From contig JANXYP010000069.1 in assembly GCA_025355955.1 (NCBI GenBank), forward strand, positions 1 through 47,820: a stretch of 47,820 bases of DNA. The letters are read 5' to 3'. The position numbers and the translations under genes are program-made. Below are positions 15,197 through 24,129 of this stretch, one piece after another. Within the stretch, counting starts at the first letter, position 1. Each line of letters starts with the position of its first letter. Below the pieces are notes generated by a model. The model was given only the letters and a program-made list of their open reading frames with translations. It was not told where the DNA came from and did not search any database. Source of the stretch: Chloroflexota bacterium. GTDB lineage: Bacteria; Chloroflexota; Chloroflexia; QHBQ01.

Positions 15197-16873
15197 CTAG
15201 TCCCAATTCAGGCCGCGCAAAGCGGTGAGGCCATCATGCAGGTCGCCTTTGATATGGATATGGATGGCGCGGCGACCATGCGTGTTGAGCGACTCGAAGT
15301 CACCTTGCGATTGCGCCTGCTTCAACACACCGAAACTGTAGGGCTGGCCGGGGATAGCTAGATCCTGGGGGTTGTCGGCGGTAATCTGGATGAATACGCC
15401 GTTGTTCGCCCCACCCTTGTGCAACTGGCCGGTGGAGTGCAGGAAGCGCGGACCGAAGCCAAAGGTGGTTGCCACTTTGTAGCGGTCGCGCAGCTTGACG
15501 CGCGGCTCATCGAGCGCAGCCTCGTTCGCGTCGGTGTAGGGGATGTAAGCCTGCCAGCAGATGTAATCGCCGGGCTTGATGCTAGTAAGGAACGAACGCA
15601 GAGCATCGTGTGCATCGCCCGTCTGCCCGCCTTCGGTGTAGAAGGTTAGTGAGCCGATGCTGCCAACCTCACCTTGCTCGGCGGGCAGGCTGCCATTGGC
15701 CTTGAACTCCTTGAGCAGCGCACTCGTATTGTTCTTGCTCTCAGTCACGTTGGGCTGGTCGAAGGCGTTGATGCCCAGCACCGCGCCCGCGACGGCGGTG
15801 GCGTACTCCCAGCGGAAGAACTCCGCTCCTAGTGCATACACGCCGTCCACATTGATGTGGTAGACCGGCTGCCCGGCCTGCTCCAGCGCGGCAATCTGCG
15901 GTGGGCAATCGTATAGCCCTTTGATGCCGATGCAGACGAACAGGCGATCGTTGCCATAATCGTCCGAGTTGCCCAGCGGTTCACCTGCAACCGGCACGAT
16001 GCCTTTGCCCTCCTTGCCGGTACTCTCGGCGATCAGTTGCTCTGCCCACAGCCCGAAACTCGCCAGCGGCGGCGGCAACACCAGTGTCACCTTGTCGCGG
16101 CCATGCTGCCAGGCCCAGCCCATCACCGCGCCCAGCTTAAGGCCGTCGTTATGCTCGTCGCAGTTGTGACACATCCGCGCCATCACCTGCGCCCGCTCCA
16201 GCAAATCGCTGAGGTCTACACCGATAAGCGCGGCAGGTACCAGCCCGAAGTAGGATAGCGCGGAGTAGCGCCCACCAATGGTCGGTTCACCATGGAACAC
16301 CTTGCGGAAACCCTGTTCGCTGGCTAGCTTCTCCAAGCTGGTGCCGGGGTCGGTGACGGCCACGAAGTTTTTGCCCGCGTTCTCTGCGCCGACAATCTGC
16401 TCCACCTTGCTGCGGAAGTAGGCGTAGAGCGAGTTCGGCTCGATGGTGCCGCCCGACTTGGATGAGACGATGAACAGGGTGTGGGCGGGATCAATCTTGC
16501 TCTCCACCTCCAGTATCATGCCCGGGTCGGTGGTGTCCAGCACGTGCAGGCGTAGGTAGCCGTCGGTTGGGTAGCCATCGCCGGGGGCGAAGCTGCGGCG
16601 CATCACCTCTGGTGCGAGGCTGCTGCCACCCATGCCGAGCAGCACCGCGTCCACATAGCCCGCATCCATTACATCCTGGGCAAACTGGTTCAGGTCGGCA
16701 ATCTTGCTCTGCATCTGTTCGGCGATGTCCATCCAGCCTAGCCATTTACTGGGATCGTCCTCCGCTGCAGCCTTGGTGGTCCACACTGAACCGTCCTTAG
16801 CGTTGATGCGCTGGCAGAAGTTATCGGCGATCAGCTTGTCAACTACCGGCTTGGCCTCTTGCTCTACGTCCAT
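15197..16873 (-). CDS. pgi: Glucose-6-phosphate isomerase
   Basis: Pgi interconverts glucose-6-phosphate and fructose-6-phosphate, linking glycolysis to the pentose phosphate cluster. The 558-residue protein has VDAVLLGMGGSSLAPEVM (phosphosugar-binding SIS fold). LFIVSSKSGGTIEPNSLYAYF has the SSKSGTT-like site, GGRYSALSYFGLVPAALIG is the Pgi signature region, and a C-terminal domain follows. Some Chloroflexota and actinobacteria carry this form fused to transaldolase; here the two are separate adjacent genes. The start at 16873 is preceded by GGGGGA; a 19-codon upstream extension would be translated from heptamer repeat and is rejected. Confidence 0.9.
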   Translation of the reverse strand: MDVEQEAKPVVDKLIADNFCQRINAKDGSVWTTKAAAEDDPSKWLGWMDIAEQMQSKIADLNQFAQDVMDAGYVDAVLLGMGGSSLAPEVMRRSFAPGDGYPTDGYLRLHVLDTTDPGMILEVESKIDPAHTLFIVSSKSGGTIEPNSLYAYFRSKVEQIVGAENAGKNFVAVTDPGTSLEKLASEQGFRKVFHGEPTIGGRYSALSYFGLVPAALIGVDLSDLLERAQVMARMCHNCDEHNDGLKLGAVMGWAWQHGRDKVTLVLPPPLASFGLWAEQLIAESTGKEGKGIVPVAGEPLGNSDDYGNDRLFVCIGIKGLYDCPPQIAALEQAGQPVYHINVDGVYALGAEFFRWEYATAVAGAVLGINAFDQPNVTESKNNTSALLKEFKANGSLPAEQGEVGSIGSLTFYTEGGQTGDAHDALRSFLTSIKPGDYICWQAYIPYTDANEAALDEPRVKLRDRYKVATTFGFGPRFLHSTGQLHKGGANNGVFIQITADNPQDLAIPGQPYSFGVLKQAQSQGDFESLNTHGRRAIHIHIKGDLHDGLTALRGLNWD

Positions 16874-17386
16874 AAATCCCCCGTTCTGAGTGTAGAATGT
16901 AGAATGTAGAATGTGGTTTGCGGACGGCATCTCCGCTTGCGATGGGCGTTATCGCATCTTCAGCAGGGCGGGCCACCGCCCGCCCCTACGCCTGCTACAA
17001 TCCGTTTATCCGTTTTCACAATCCGTTGGCTAACTACGCTAGGGCGGATGCAACCCGCGTATATGCCAGCACTATCGCATCTTCAGCAGGGCGGGCCACT
17101 GCCCGCCCCTACGTTGGCACTATCGCATCTTCAGCAGGGCGGACCACCGCCCGCTCCTACGCCTGCTACAATCCGTTTATCCGTTTTCACAATCCGTTGG
17201 CTAACCGCTCCAGGACGAGTGCAACCCGCCCCAATCCGTTTATCCGTTTTTACAATCCGTTGGCTAATGGGCTTGCTATTAGCACTGCTGGCACTTCAAC
17301 GTCACCCCTCACCCTACCCTCTCCCCCGGTGGGGAGAGGGGATCTTATCATGCTAAAATCAGCACTCAGCACTCAGCACTTCGCGG
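16874..17386. repeat. Intergenic repeat array between tal and pgi (family C, D and heptamers)
   Basis: A (GTAGAAT)3.5 tract lies at 16892-16917, just upstream of pgi. From 16955 to 17270 there are three copies of CAGCAGGGCGGGCCACCGCCCGCCCCTACG-type palindromes (family C), interleaved with CAATCCGTTTATCCGTTTTCACAATCCGTTGGCTAA strings. A family D hairpin (CCTCTCCCCCGGTGGGGAGAGG) lies at 17316-17342. A (TCAGCAC)3 heptamer tract (17359-17380) is 7 bp past the tal stop. No gene is supported. Confidence 0.8.
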
Positions 17387-18529
17387 CTATCCCCGCTCGG
17401 CGACCAATTCGGCGCGCTTCTGGCTAAGGGCAGCGCCCAGCTTGTCGTAAGCATCGCTGAACAGCTTGACTCCCTGCGTCTGCAGTTCGGCGGCGACTTC
17501 TTCGAGATCAATGCCGAAGCCTTTGAACTGCCCCGCCTGCTGCTCGGCCTCGGCCAGCCCTTGCTCCAGCGTGGCAGCCACGTGGCCGTGGTCGGCGAAA
17601 GCGTCAACCGTCGCCTGCGGCATGGTGTTGACCGTGGGGCGACCAATCAGGTTGTCAACGTAGATAGTGTCGGGGTAGGCAGGGTTCTTGGTGCTGGTGC
17701 TGGCCCAGAGCGGGCGCTGGATGGTTGCGCCTTTGGACTGGAGCGCTTCCCAGCGTGGGCCGCTGAACACCTGCTTGAAGTGTTCGTAGGCGATCTTGGC
17801 GTTGGCGATGGCGGCCTTACCGTGCAGCGCCTTCAGTTCGCTAGCGCGGTCGGGCTGCTGGGCGATTAGGTCGTCGAGCCGCTTGTCCACCAGCGTATCC
17901 ACACGGCTGACGAAGAAGCTGGCGACCGAGTTGACGCGATCAACCGGCTGCCCATTCTTCACTCGCTCTTCCAGACCGCTGAGGTAGGCTTCCATTACCT
18001 GCTCGTACTGTTCGATGCCGAACAGCAGGGTGATGTTGACGTTGATGCCATTGGCTGTACATTGGCGAATCGCCGGGATACCCTCAGCAGTACCGGGAAT
18101 CTTGACCATGATGTTTGGCCGCTTCAGTTCGTCCCAGAAGGCATGGGCCATCTTGATGGTCGCCTCAGTGTCGTGGGCGTACCCCGGCAGCACTTCGATG
18201 CTGATGTAGCCGTCCAGCCCGTTTGTGCGGTCATAGATGGGGCGCAGGATGTCGGCAGCGTCGCCAATGTCTTGAATGCTCATCGCCAGGAAGATATCGG
18301 CAACGCCCTTGCCTTCCTTGACCAGCGCGTGGAACTGATCGTCGTAGGCGTTGCCGTCGGTCATCGCTTTCTCGAAGATGCTGGGGTTGGAGGTCATGCC
18401 GACCACCGCGAAGTTGTCAATCAGGTTCTGGATACCACCGTTGTGCAGCAACTGGCGACTGATGTTGTCGTACCAGACGCTCTGGCCGTAGTCCTGCAGC
18501 TCGAAAAGCGGGTTCTTGTAGGTTACCAT
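17387..18529 (-). CDS. tal: Transaldolase
   Basis: Transaldolase moves a dihydroxyacetone unit between sedoheptulose-7-phosphate and glyceraldehyde-3-phosphate. The 380-residue length fits the longer actinobacterial/cyanobacterial type. Visible are VVGMTSNPSIFEKAM (residues 42-56), SIEVLPGYAHDTEATI, the Schiff-base lysine Lys143 in NIMVKIPGTAEG, and VASFFVSRVDTLVD. GAGAGGAGC precedes the ATG at good spacing. It lies between the frameshifted small gene and pgi, in the order tkt-tal-pgi. Confidence 0.94.
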   Translation of the reverse strand: MVTYKNPLFELQDYGQSVWYDNISRQLLHNGGIQNLIDNFAVVGMTSNPSIFEKAMTDGNAYDDQFHALVKEGKGVADIFLAMSIQDIGDAADILRPIYDRTNGLDGYISIEVLPGYAHDTEATIKMAHAFWDELKRPNIMVKIPGTAEGIPAIRQCTANGINVNITLLFGIEQYEQVMEAYLSGLEERVKNGQPVDRVNSVASFFVSRVDTLVDKRLDDLIAQQPDRASELKALHGKAAIANAKIAYEHFKQVFSGPRWEALQSKGATIQRPLWASTSTKNPAYPDTIYVDNLIGRPTVNTMPQATVDAFADHGHVAATLEQGLAEAEQQAGQFKGFGIDLEEVAAELQTQGVKLFSDAYDKLGAALSQKRAELVAERG

Positions 18530-18567
18530 GGTTCTGCTCCTCTCGGTAAAACTGCTCGTTCTCTCAG

Positions 18568-18983
18568 TTAGAAGTGACCGCCCGCACCTACTGCAAGGTG
18601 CCTGGGGTAGTCAGTTATGATTTGCCTGTATGCCTCAACCCATGCCGGATCTCGCGCATCAGCAAAGTGATGGGTCTCCTCGTTACCGTGCCACACTCCG
18701 TCTGGTGTTACTACTGCTTCAGGAATGTAATCGGCTGGCAGTTCGTTGACCAGCATCCAGCCAGGGTTAGGTAGATCGTTGCTGATATACCAACGATCGA
18801 TCATGGGGTCAACGTTATACTCCTCTGGTTCGCCAGGTGGGAGCAATTCCGTTGCCACCATCTCTGCCATCTCTTCAAAATCAACATGACATAAGGCAGC
18901 AGCGTCTTCTCAACGTAGCTGATGATTTTATCGCTATCGCCCTCAAATCCTTCAGGGAGAATCACCAAGAAGGAATAGTGCAT
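18568..18983 (-). pseudogene. Frameshifted small conserved protein
   Basis: Two overlapping frames together make one ~138-residue protein. The first begins MHYSFLVILPEGFEGDSDK at 18983 and is good to about KTLLPY. The second continues HVDFEEMAEMVATELLPPGE and ends DPAWVEAYRQIITDYPRHLAVGAGGHF. The switch occurs near 18880-18890 in a CCTTATGTCATG stretch, a single-base gain or loss. The pieces look like a family of small proteins often seen near phage or plasmid genes (ending in AVVTPDGxWH...YPxHLAV). Its function is unknown. It could be a true pseudogene, a sequencing error or, less likely, programmed frameshifting. It lies between tkt and tal on the same strand. Confidence 0.6.
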
Positions 18984-19567
18984 AGCTGCTGCTCCCATTG
19001 GGCATTAGGGTGAGTACAACCCACCTCTACGCCCGCCACAATCCGTTTATCCGCTAGTCATATCCGTTGGCTAACGGCTTACGATAGTCATTTGTGCAAT
19101 TCAACGTGCGGGGCTGCGCCCCTAACCCCCGGTAACTCGGCGGCAGCAATGCCTACGATTGGCATCGCTGGCGCTTCACCTGGGCGGTCCACCGCCCGCC
19201 ACTAGGCTAGTCACAATCCGTTTATCCGTTGTTATACCAATTAGCCGAGCAGATAGTATAAATTGGGCCAGGGCGAACAACGGTTCGCCCCTACAGAAAT
19301 TATAGCGGCACCACGGCTAATTGGTATTACAATCCGTTGGCTAAATGGCTTACGATTGGCATCGCTGGCGCTTCACCTGGGCGGGCCACCGCCCGCCACT
19401 ACGCTAGTCACAATCCGTTTTTCCGTTGTTACAATCCGTTGGCTAAACAGCTTACGATTAGCATTGCTGGCGCTTCACCTGGGCGGGCCACCGCCCGCCC
19501 CTACGCCCGCAAGGGGAGAGGGAAAAGCTGATACTCAGCACTCAGCACTCAGCACTCAGCATTGCGG
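18984..19567. repeat. Repeat-filled gap between tkt and the frameshifted gene
   Basis: Contains three family C palindromes (GGGCGGTCCACCGCCCGCC at about 19179; GGGCGGGCCACCGCCCGCC at about 19380 and 19482). Several CAATCCGTTTATCCG/CAATCCGTTGGCTAA strings, the intact family A MITE (annotated separately) and a (CACTCAG)4 heptamer tract (19535-19563) are also present. The heptamers stop 4 bp past the tkt stop codon. Nothing coding is supported. Confidence 0.8.
19235..19326. mobile_element. Family A MITE, intact copy (92 bp)
   Basis: Perfect 13-bp inverted ends TACCAATTAGCCG and CGGCTAATTGGTA are flanked by TTA on both sides (19232-19234, 19327-19329), with the central palindrome GGGCGAACAACGGTTCGCCCC. 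It is the reference copy for the family. It is inserted inside family C sequence, which therefore predates it here. Confidence 0.85.
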
Positions 19568-21679
19568 CTAGGAGTGGCCCTCTGCACCAGATGTGGCGCG
19601 GCCAGGGTTGTCGCCGCTAGCAGTTTGGGTGGGTTGCTGGGCCTGGTCGCCCGTGTCGCGGCCCTTGCCCAGCAGCTTTAGCGCGGTGGCGACTACGTTC
19701 TCAACGCTGAAGCCATAGGCGGGCATTACGTCCTTTACCGGGGCGGACGCGCCGAAGCGGTCAACCGCGACCATGCCGCCTTTGTCACCCACCCAGCGCT
19801 CCCAGCCCATCGGCGAAGCGGCCTCGACCGCCAAGCGGGCGCTGACGTTGGGCAGCAGCACGCTATCGCGGTACTCCTGGGTCTGATCGCGGAACAGCCG
19901 CCAACTGGGGAAGCTGACCACTCGCGCTCTAACCCCCTGCTCGGCCAGCTTGGGCTGGGCGGCCATGATCAGGCTGACTTCGCTGCCACTGCCCATCAGG
20001 ATGATGTCGGGCGTGCCATCGCAATCGCTGAGGATGTACGCACCGTGCGCCACCCCATCCATAGCTTTCTCTTTAGTGCCTTGCAGGGTGGGGATAGGTT
20101 GGCGAGTGAAGATCAGGGCGGTGGGTCGCTTGGTTTGCTCGATGGCAATCTTCCATGCGGCGGCGGTTTCATTGCCGTCGGCGACGCGAATATCGAGCAG
20201 GTTGGGAACGGAGCGCAGCCCGACCATTTGCTCGACCGGCGAGTGGGTGGGGCCATCCTCACCCTGAGCGATGCTGTCGTGGGTGTAGACGAAGATGGGG
20301 TTGATGTGGCTGAGGGCAGCAAGGCGCACCGGCGGGCGCATATAATCGTAGAAGGCGAGGAAGGTTGCGCCAAAGACACGCACCCCGCCATGATAGGCCA
20401 TGCCATTCAGCACACCGCCCATATTGTGTTCGCGTACCCCGAAGTGGAAGTTGCGCCCTGCATAGTTGTCATGTTGGAAGGCGGGAAGTTCCTTCATCCA
20501 GGTATCGTTGCTGCCCGCAAGGTCGGCGCTGCCGCCAATGAAGCCAGGGAGCGTCTTTGCCAGCGCGTTGATGACCTGCCCACTGGTGACGCGGGTGGCA
20601 GCGTCCTTACCGCCCGGCTCGAAGCTGGGCAGATTATCAGCCCAGCCATCGGGTAGGCTGCCCGCCAGCCGCCGCTTGAACTCGGCGGCCTGTTCGGGAT
20701 AGGCGACAGTGTAAGCATCCAACTTTGCCCGCCACTCGCCCTGCAACTGTTCGCCGCGATCAATCATCTTGCGCCACTCGTTCAGCGTTTCCACCGGCAC
20801 GAAGAACGGCTCGTCGCTGGGGTAGCCGTAAGCGTGCTTGGTGGCAATCACCTCGTCAGCGCCTAGCGCCTTGCCGTGCGCGTCGCCGGTGTCTTGAGTC
20901 TTGGCGCTGCCGAAGCCGATGTGGGTGCGGCAGACGATGATGTGCGGGCGATCAGTTACCGCTTTGGCGGCCACGATGGCCTGCTCGATTTGCTCGATGT
21001 CGTGACCGTCGACATATTGGACGTGCCAGCCGTAAGCCTCGAACCGCTTGCCGCTATCGTCGGTGAAGGTTACGCTGGTATCGCCTTCGATGCTGATATG
21101 GTTGTCGTCGTAGAAATAAATCAGCTTGTGCAGGCGCAGGTTGCCCGCGAGACTGGCCGCCTCGTGGCTGATGCCCTCCTCCAAATCGCCATCGCCGCAG
21201 AACACGTAGGTATAGTGGTCAACAATCTGGTGGTCGGGCTGGTTGAACTCGGCGGCCAGGTGGGCCTCGGCCATCGCCATGCCAACGGCGTTGCTGAAAC
21301 CCTGGCCCAGCGGCCCGGTGGTAGTCTCTACTCCAGCGGTTAGTCCATATTCGGGGTGGCCGGGGGTGATACTGCCAAGCTGGCGGAACTGCTTGAGGTC
21401 GTCCAGGCTGAGGTCGAAGCCGGTGAGATAGAGCAGGCTGTAGAGCAGCATCGAGCCGTGGCCGTTGCTGATCACGAAACGGTCGCGGTCCGGCCACTTG
21501 GGGTCACGGGGATTGTAGCGTAGGTGGTGGGTCCACAGTACGTAGGCAATCGCTGCCATGCCCATCGGCATCCCTGGGTGACCGCTGTTGGCCTTCTGTA
21601 CCGCATCCATTGCCAGCACACGGATGCTGTTGATGCACAGTTGCTGCTGGTCGGTAGTGTTGCGGTCTCTAACTTGCAT
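19568..21679 (-). CDS. tkt: Transketolase
   Basis: Transketolase transfers two-carbon units with thiamine diphosphate. The 703-residue protein shows [19 protein letters not shown] near the N-terminus and [18 protein letters not shown] as the ThDP/Mg motif. [16 protein letters not shown] provides the catalytic glutamate region, followed by [20 protein letters not shown]. The start at 21679 is set by AAGGAGAG 5 bases upstream; the 7-codon extension is unnecessary. The last ~25 residues ([15 protein letters not shown]...) are a low-complexity tail not needed for the fold. It is second in the cluster, after the FGGY kinase. Confidence 0.95.
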   Translation of the reverse strand: MQVRDRNTTDQQQLCINSIRVLAMDAVQKANSGHPGMPMGMAAIAYVLWTHHLRYNPRDPKWPDRDRFVISNGHGSMLLYSLLYLTGFDLSLDDLKQFRQLGSITPGHPEYGLTAGVETTTGPLGQGFSNAVGMAMAEAHLAAEFNQPDHQIVDHYTYVFCGDGDLEEGISHEAASLAGNLRLHKLIYFYDDNHISIEGDTSVTFTDDSGKRFEAYGWHVQYVDGHDIEQIEQAIVAAKAVTDRPHIIVCRTHIGFGSAKTQDTGDAHGKALGADEVIATKHAYGYPSDEPFFVPVETLNEWRKMIDRGEQLQGEWRAKLDAYTVAYPEQAAEFKRRLAGSLPDGWADNLPSFEPGGKDAATRVTSGQVINALAKTLPGFIGGSADLAGSNDTWMKELPAFQHDNYAGRNFHFGVREHNMGGVLNGMAYHGGVRVFGATFLAFYDYMRPPVRLAALSHINPIFVYTHDSIAQGEDGPTHSPVEQMVGLRSVPNLLDIRVADGNETAAAWKIAIEQTKRPTALIFTRQPIPTLQGTKEKAMDGVAHGAYILSDCDGTPDIILMGSGSEVSLIMAAQPKLAEQGVRARVVSFPSWRLFRDQTQEYRDSVLLPNVSARLAVEAASPMGWERWVGDKGGMVAVDRFGASAPVKDVMPAYGFSVENVVATALKLLGKGRDTGDQAQQPTQTASGDNPGRATSGAEGHS

Positions 21680-21713
21680 AATCTCTCCTTTGTTCTCCAA
21701 TTTCTTCGGCCTT

Positions 21714-21875
21714 CGATAAGCAATGTTGCGCTTCGAGATTCTCCCTCACCCAACCTCTCCCAGCGGGAGAGGGGTTTTGCCCGCCCCTACGTCGGCATTT
21801 GTGGTTGCGATAAGCATCATTGCTTGGCGAGATTCTCCCTCACCCAACCTCTCCCAGCGGGAGAGGGGTTTTGTT
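21714..21875. repeat. Direct duplication carrying two family D hairpins
   Basis: CGATAAGCA...GATTCTCCCTCACCCAACC followed by CTCTCCCAGCGGGAGAG and GGGTTTTG occurs at 21714-21779 and again at 21808-21873 (offset 94 bp). Hairpin plus T-run is on the plus strand, opposite to the kinase-tkt direction. A C-like CCCGCCCCTACG fragment lies between. Confidence 0.75.
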
Positions 21876-21900
21876 AGAGCTACGGTTTTTAACTCATAAT

Positions 21901-23433
21901 TCAACATTCCGCCGAAGGCGGTAAGTGTCCCTCTGGCGCGACTAGCAGCTTGTAAAGCTCCTGTTGGCGTTCGATCGCTCTACAGTACACCTCATGATGT
22001 TCCATATTTGGCTCGAATCGGCGGCCCAGGTCGACAGCAACCGCGCTGGCCGACTTGATTGCGCCCAGCACCTCAAGAGCGAGCAGGGCGCTGCCGCGTT
22101 CGCTGGCTTCATCCACCTCGGCCAGCGTCACCGCCTTGCCTAGCACATCGGCCAGCATCTGGGTCCATAGTACGGAATGGGTCAATGCACCGCCGCTGGC
22201 GATAATTTCCGTATCAGGCTCAATATTACTTAGCAAATTGTATACCAGTGCGAAGCGGTAGGAGATTGCTTCAAGACCCGCCCGCATGATGTCGAGCGGG
22301 TCGGTGTGCAGGCTGAGGCCGCTAATCACACCCCGCGCATCGCCCGCATAGCCAGGGCTGCGCTCTCCGGCGAGGAAGGGCAGGAAGGTCAGACCCCGTG
22401 AGTCAGGGGGCATGGTTGCCATCGTCGCTTCGCTATCGGCCAGGTTCATCTCGCCAATGCGAAGCGTGTTCCATAGCCAGGCCACCACCCCGCCACCCTC
22501 GCTCATTGCACCGCCGTATAGAGGGCGATGCTTATCCACGAAATAGGCCCACAGCCCATCCGGTATGCGCGTGGCTTTTGCGTCGGGGGTGATTACTCGC
22601 AGCGCCCCGCTAGTGCCAACCGTCATCGCCATATGCCGCTGGTCGGCGCAGCCGGAGCCGATGTTGTTGGCCGCGCCATCGCCCACCGCAGGCAGCCAGG
22701 GTATCTTCGCCAGGGTCGGCCAGCGTGTAGCGTACTCGTTGCACAACCCTTTGCTTGGCTCGGTAATGTCGCCCAGCGGTGATAGCCGGGCGGGGGTGAG
22801 CCGCAAGGCGGACAGCATCTCGCCATCCCAGTCCAGCGTGTGGCGGTCGAGCAGGCCGGTGCCGCTTGCCATCGAAATGCTGCAAGTGGCCTGGCCGAAA
22901 AGAGTAAGATACATATATTCGCCGAAAGACACCCAGCGCGGCACACTATAATAAAGGTCGCGGTCAGTCTCGGCCAGCCAGTGCAGCTTGGAGGCGGGGT
23001 AGCTGGGGTGCAGCATACAGCCGGTGCGCTGATGAATGTCGCGCTCGTCCAGCTTCTCGCGCAAGTCGGCGGCAGCAGCGCTGGCCCGCGTGTCCGCCCA
23101 GGTGTAGAGCGGGGTCATCGGGTTGGCCTGGGCATCCACCCCCATCAGGCTGTGCCAGAAGGTGTCGATGCCGACGGCGACGATCTGCGCGGCGCGGTCG
23201 CCCGCCCGCTGTAGCACCTGGTCGATGGTCTGCTCCACGTTCTGCAGCAGGCGCAGGGGATCGAGTTCCACCCCGCCGCTAGCGGTGGTATGCACCAGGT
23301 TGGCAAGCTGCACGCGGCTGCCTTCAACGTAGCGGCCCGCGCTGTCGTACAGCGCCGCCCGCAGTGAAGAGGTGCCAACATCGAGGGCCATCACCAGCGG
23401 CGCGGTCGCCTCGCTACCTACTACATTTGACAA
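21901..23433 (-). CDS. FGGY-family carbohydrate kinase, probably gluconokinase
   Basis: A 510-residue FGGY kinase with MALDVGTSSLRAALYD (ATP phosphate-1 motif), VGIDTFWHSLMGVD and LYTWADTRA (substrate region), and IASGGALTHSVLWTQMLADVLG (adenosine motif). The DTFWHSLMG and TWADTRA stretches resemble gluconokinases of this family. Producing 6-phosphogluconate would feed directly into gnd in the same cluster. Xylulokinase, feeding tkt, is the alternative. The frame opens with TTG at 23433 preceded by GAGG; no closer ATG exists until residue 15, so TTG is my choice. It is the first gene of the pentose phosphate cluster. Confidence 0.85.
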   Translation of the reverse strand: MSNVVGSEATAPLVMALDVGTSSLRAALYDSAGRYVEGSRVQLANLVHTTASGGVELDPLRLLQNVEQTIDQVLQRAGDRAAQIVAVGIDTFWHSLMGVDAQANPMTPLYTWADTRASAAAADLREKLDERDIHQRTGCMLHPSYPASKLHWLAETDRDLYYSVPRWVSFGEYMYLTLFGQATCSISMASGTGLLDRHTLDWDGEMLSALRLTPARLSPLGDITEPSKGLCNEYATRWPTLAKIPWLPAVGDGAANNIGSGCADQRHMAMTVGTSGALRVITPDAKATRIPDGLWAYFVDKHRPLYGGAMSEGGGVVAWLWNTLRIGEMNLADSEATMATMPPDSRGLTFLPFLAGERSPGYAGDARGVISGLSLHTDPLDIMRAGLEAISYRFALVYNLLSNIEPDTEIIASGGALTHSVLWTQMLADVLGKAVTLAEVDEASERGSALLALEVLGAIKSASAVAVDLGRRFEPNMEHHEVYCRAIERQQELYKLLVAPEGHLPPSAEC

Positions 23434-23466
23434 TGACGTGGCCTCTTTCTCTCATCAGTCAATTGT

Positions 23467-23496
23467 ATTATATCAGATCGGCGGCAGTGTTAAGAA
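23467..23496 (-). promoter_or_regulatory. Predicted promoter of the pentose phosphate cluster
   Basis: On the minus strand an extended -10, TGATATAAT (TATAAT at 23467-23472), lies about 35 bp upstream of the kinase start. The -35 (TTCTTA, spacer 18) is weak, as allowed for extended -10 promoters. Confidence 0.45.
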
Positions 23497-23697
23497 GGGG
23501 AGCGCGGCAAATTGCTTGAAGCACAACAGGAGGGCGGTACCACCATCCGAAACATACATCCACCTACTTCTACGCCGCTGCTAGGCAATCAGATGTATAG
23601 CACCCGCCCAATGGGAATACATCCTGGGATGTAGCATCCCGCTGAACTGTTTGCCGGTGGCGATGGTATAGGTTAAGAGACCACAAAGGGGAACTGT

Positions 23698-24102
23698 GTG
23701 CGAAACTCAGACTACGAAGGCCAGGCCGACATTCTCGAGCTGCTCTACGATCGCTACCCGATCCGCTTGCCGCTCATCTTCATTGCCCTTGCGTTGGCAA
23801 TTATATTCCTCAGCATCCAGCTTGGCCCCGGCCCAGTGCTGATGCTGGCGGGCTGTGCGGGCGGCCTCATGTTCGTCGCAATCATCATGTTGGCCTACGG
23901 CTTCGTCCTTCTGTACGAGCGGCGGCGAAAGCTGTTGCCCCAGGTTTGCCCCTACTGCGCGGCGACTGAGAGCGACGGCACCGTCTATGTTGCCATCCAG
24001 ATGCCGGAGATTGACCGCCAGATTGTCGCCTGTAGCCGCTGTGAAATGACCTGGCGCACAGATCTGCGAAGTAGTAGGCAGAAGGTAGAGGGTGGAAGGT
24101 AG
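23698..24102 (+). CDS. Small membrane protein with C-terminal zinc ribbon
   Basis: A 134-residue protein with two closely spaced hydrophobic segments (about residues 24-42 and 47-70), giving a hairpin in the membrane. A cytosolic tail follows with CPYC (residues ~87-90) and CSRC (~114-117), a likely rubredoxin-like zinc site. Function unknown. Translation starts with GTG at 23698, preceded by AGGGGAAC. The final residues (RQKVEGGR) and the stop codon come from a GTAGAAG/GTAGAGG heptamer tract, so the original C-terminus may have been longer. It is transcribed divergently from the kinase cluster and converges on the next gene. Confidence 0.65.
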   Translation: MRNSDYEGQADILELLYDRYPIRLPLIFIALALAIIFLSIQLGPGPVLMLAGCAGGLMFVAIIMLAYGFVLLYERRRKLLPQVCPYCAATESDGTVYVAIQMPEIDRQIVACSRCEMTWRTDLRSSRQKVEGGR

Positions 24103-24115
24103 AATGGTAGAATGG
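24072..24115. repeat. Heptanucleotide tract (GTAGAAG/GTAGAGG type)
   Basis: Degenerate units AGGCAGAAGGTAGAGGGTGGAAGGTAGAATGGTAGAATGG run through the stop codon of the zinc-ribbon gene. TAG appears in successive frames on the coding strand. Confidence 0.75.
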
Positions 24116-24129
24116 GTTGGCGCAGTGGT

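Noticed and set aside
16920-17270. CRISPR array
   Set aside because: Repeats of GGGCGGGCCACCGCCCGCCCC and CAATCCGTT strings are irregularly spaced, the 'spacers' are themselves repeats, and no cas genes are near.
15197-18529. A fused transaldolase/glucose-6-phosphate isomerase
   Set aside because: tal and pgi have separate starts and stops and are 513 bp apart, with repeats between them.
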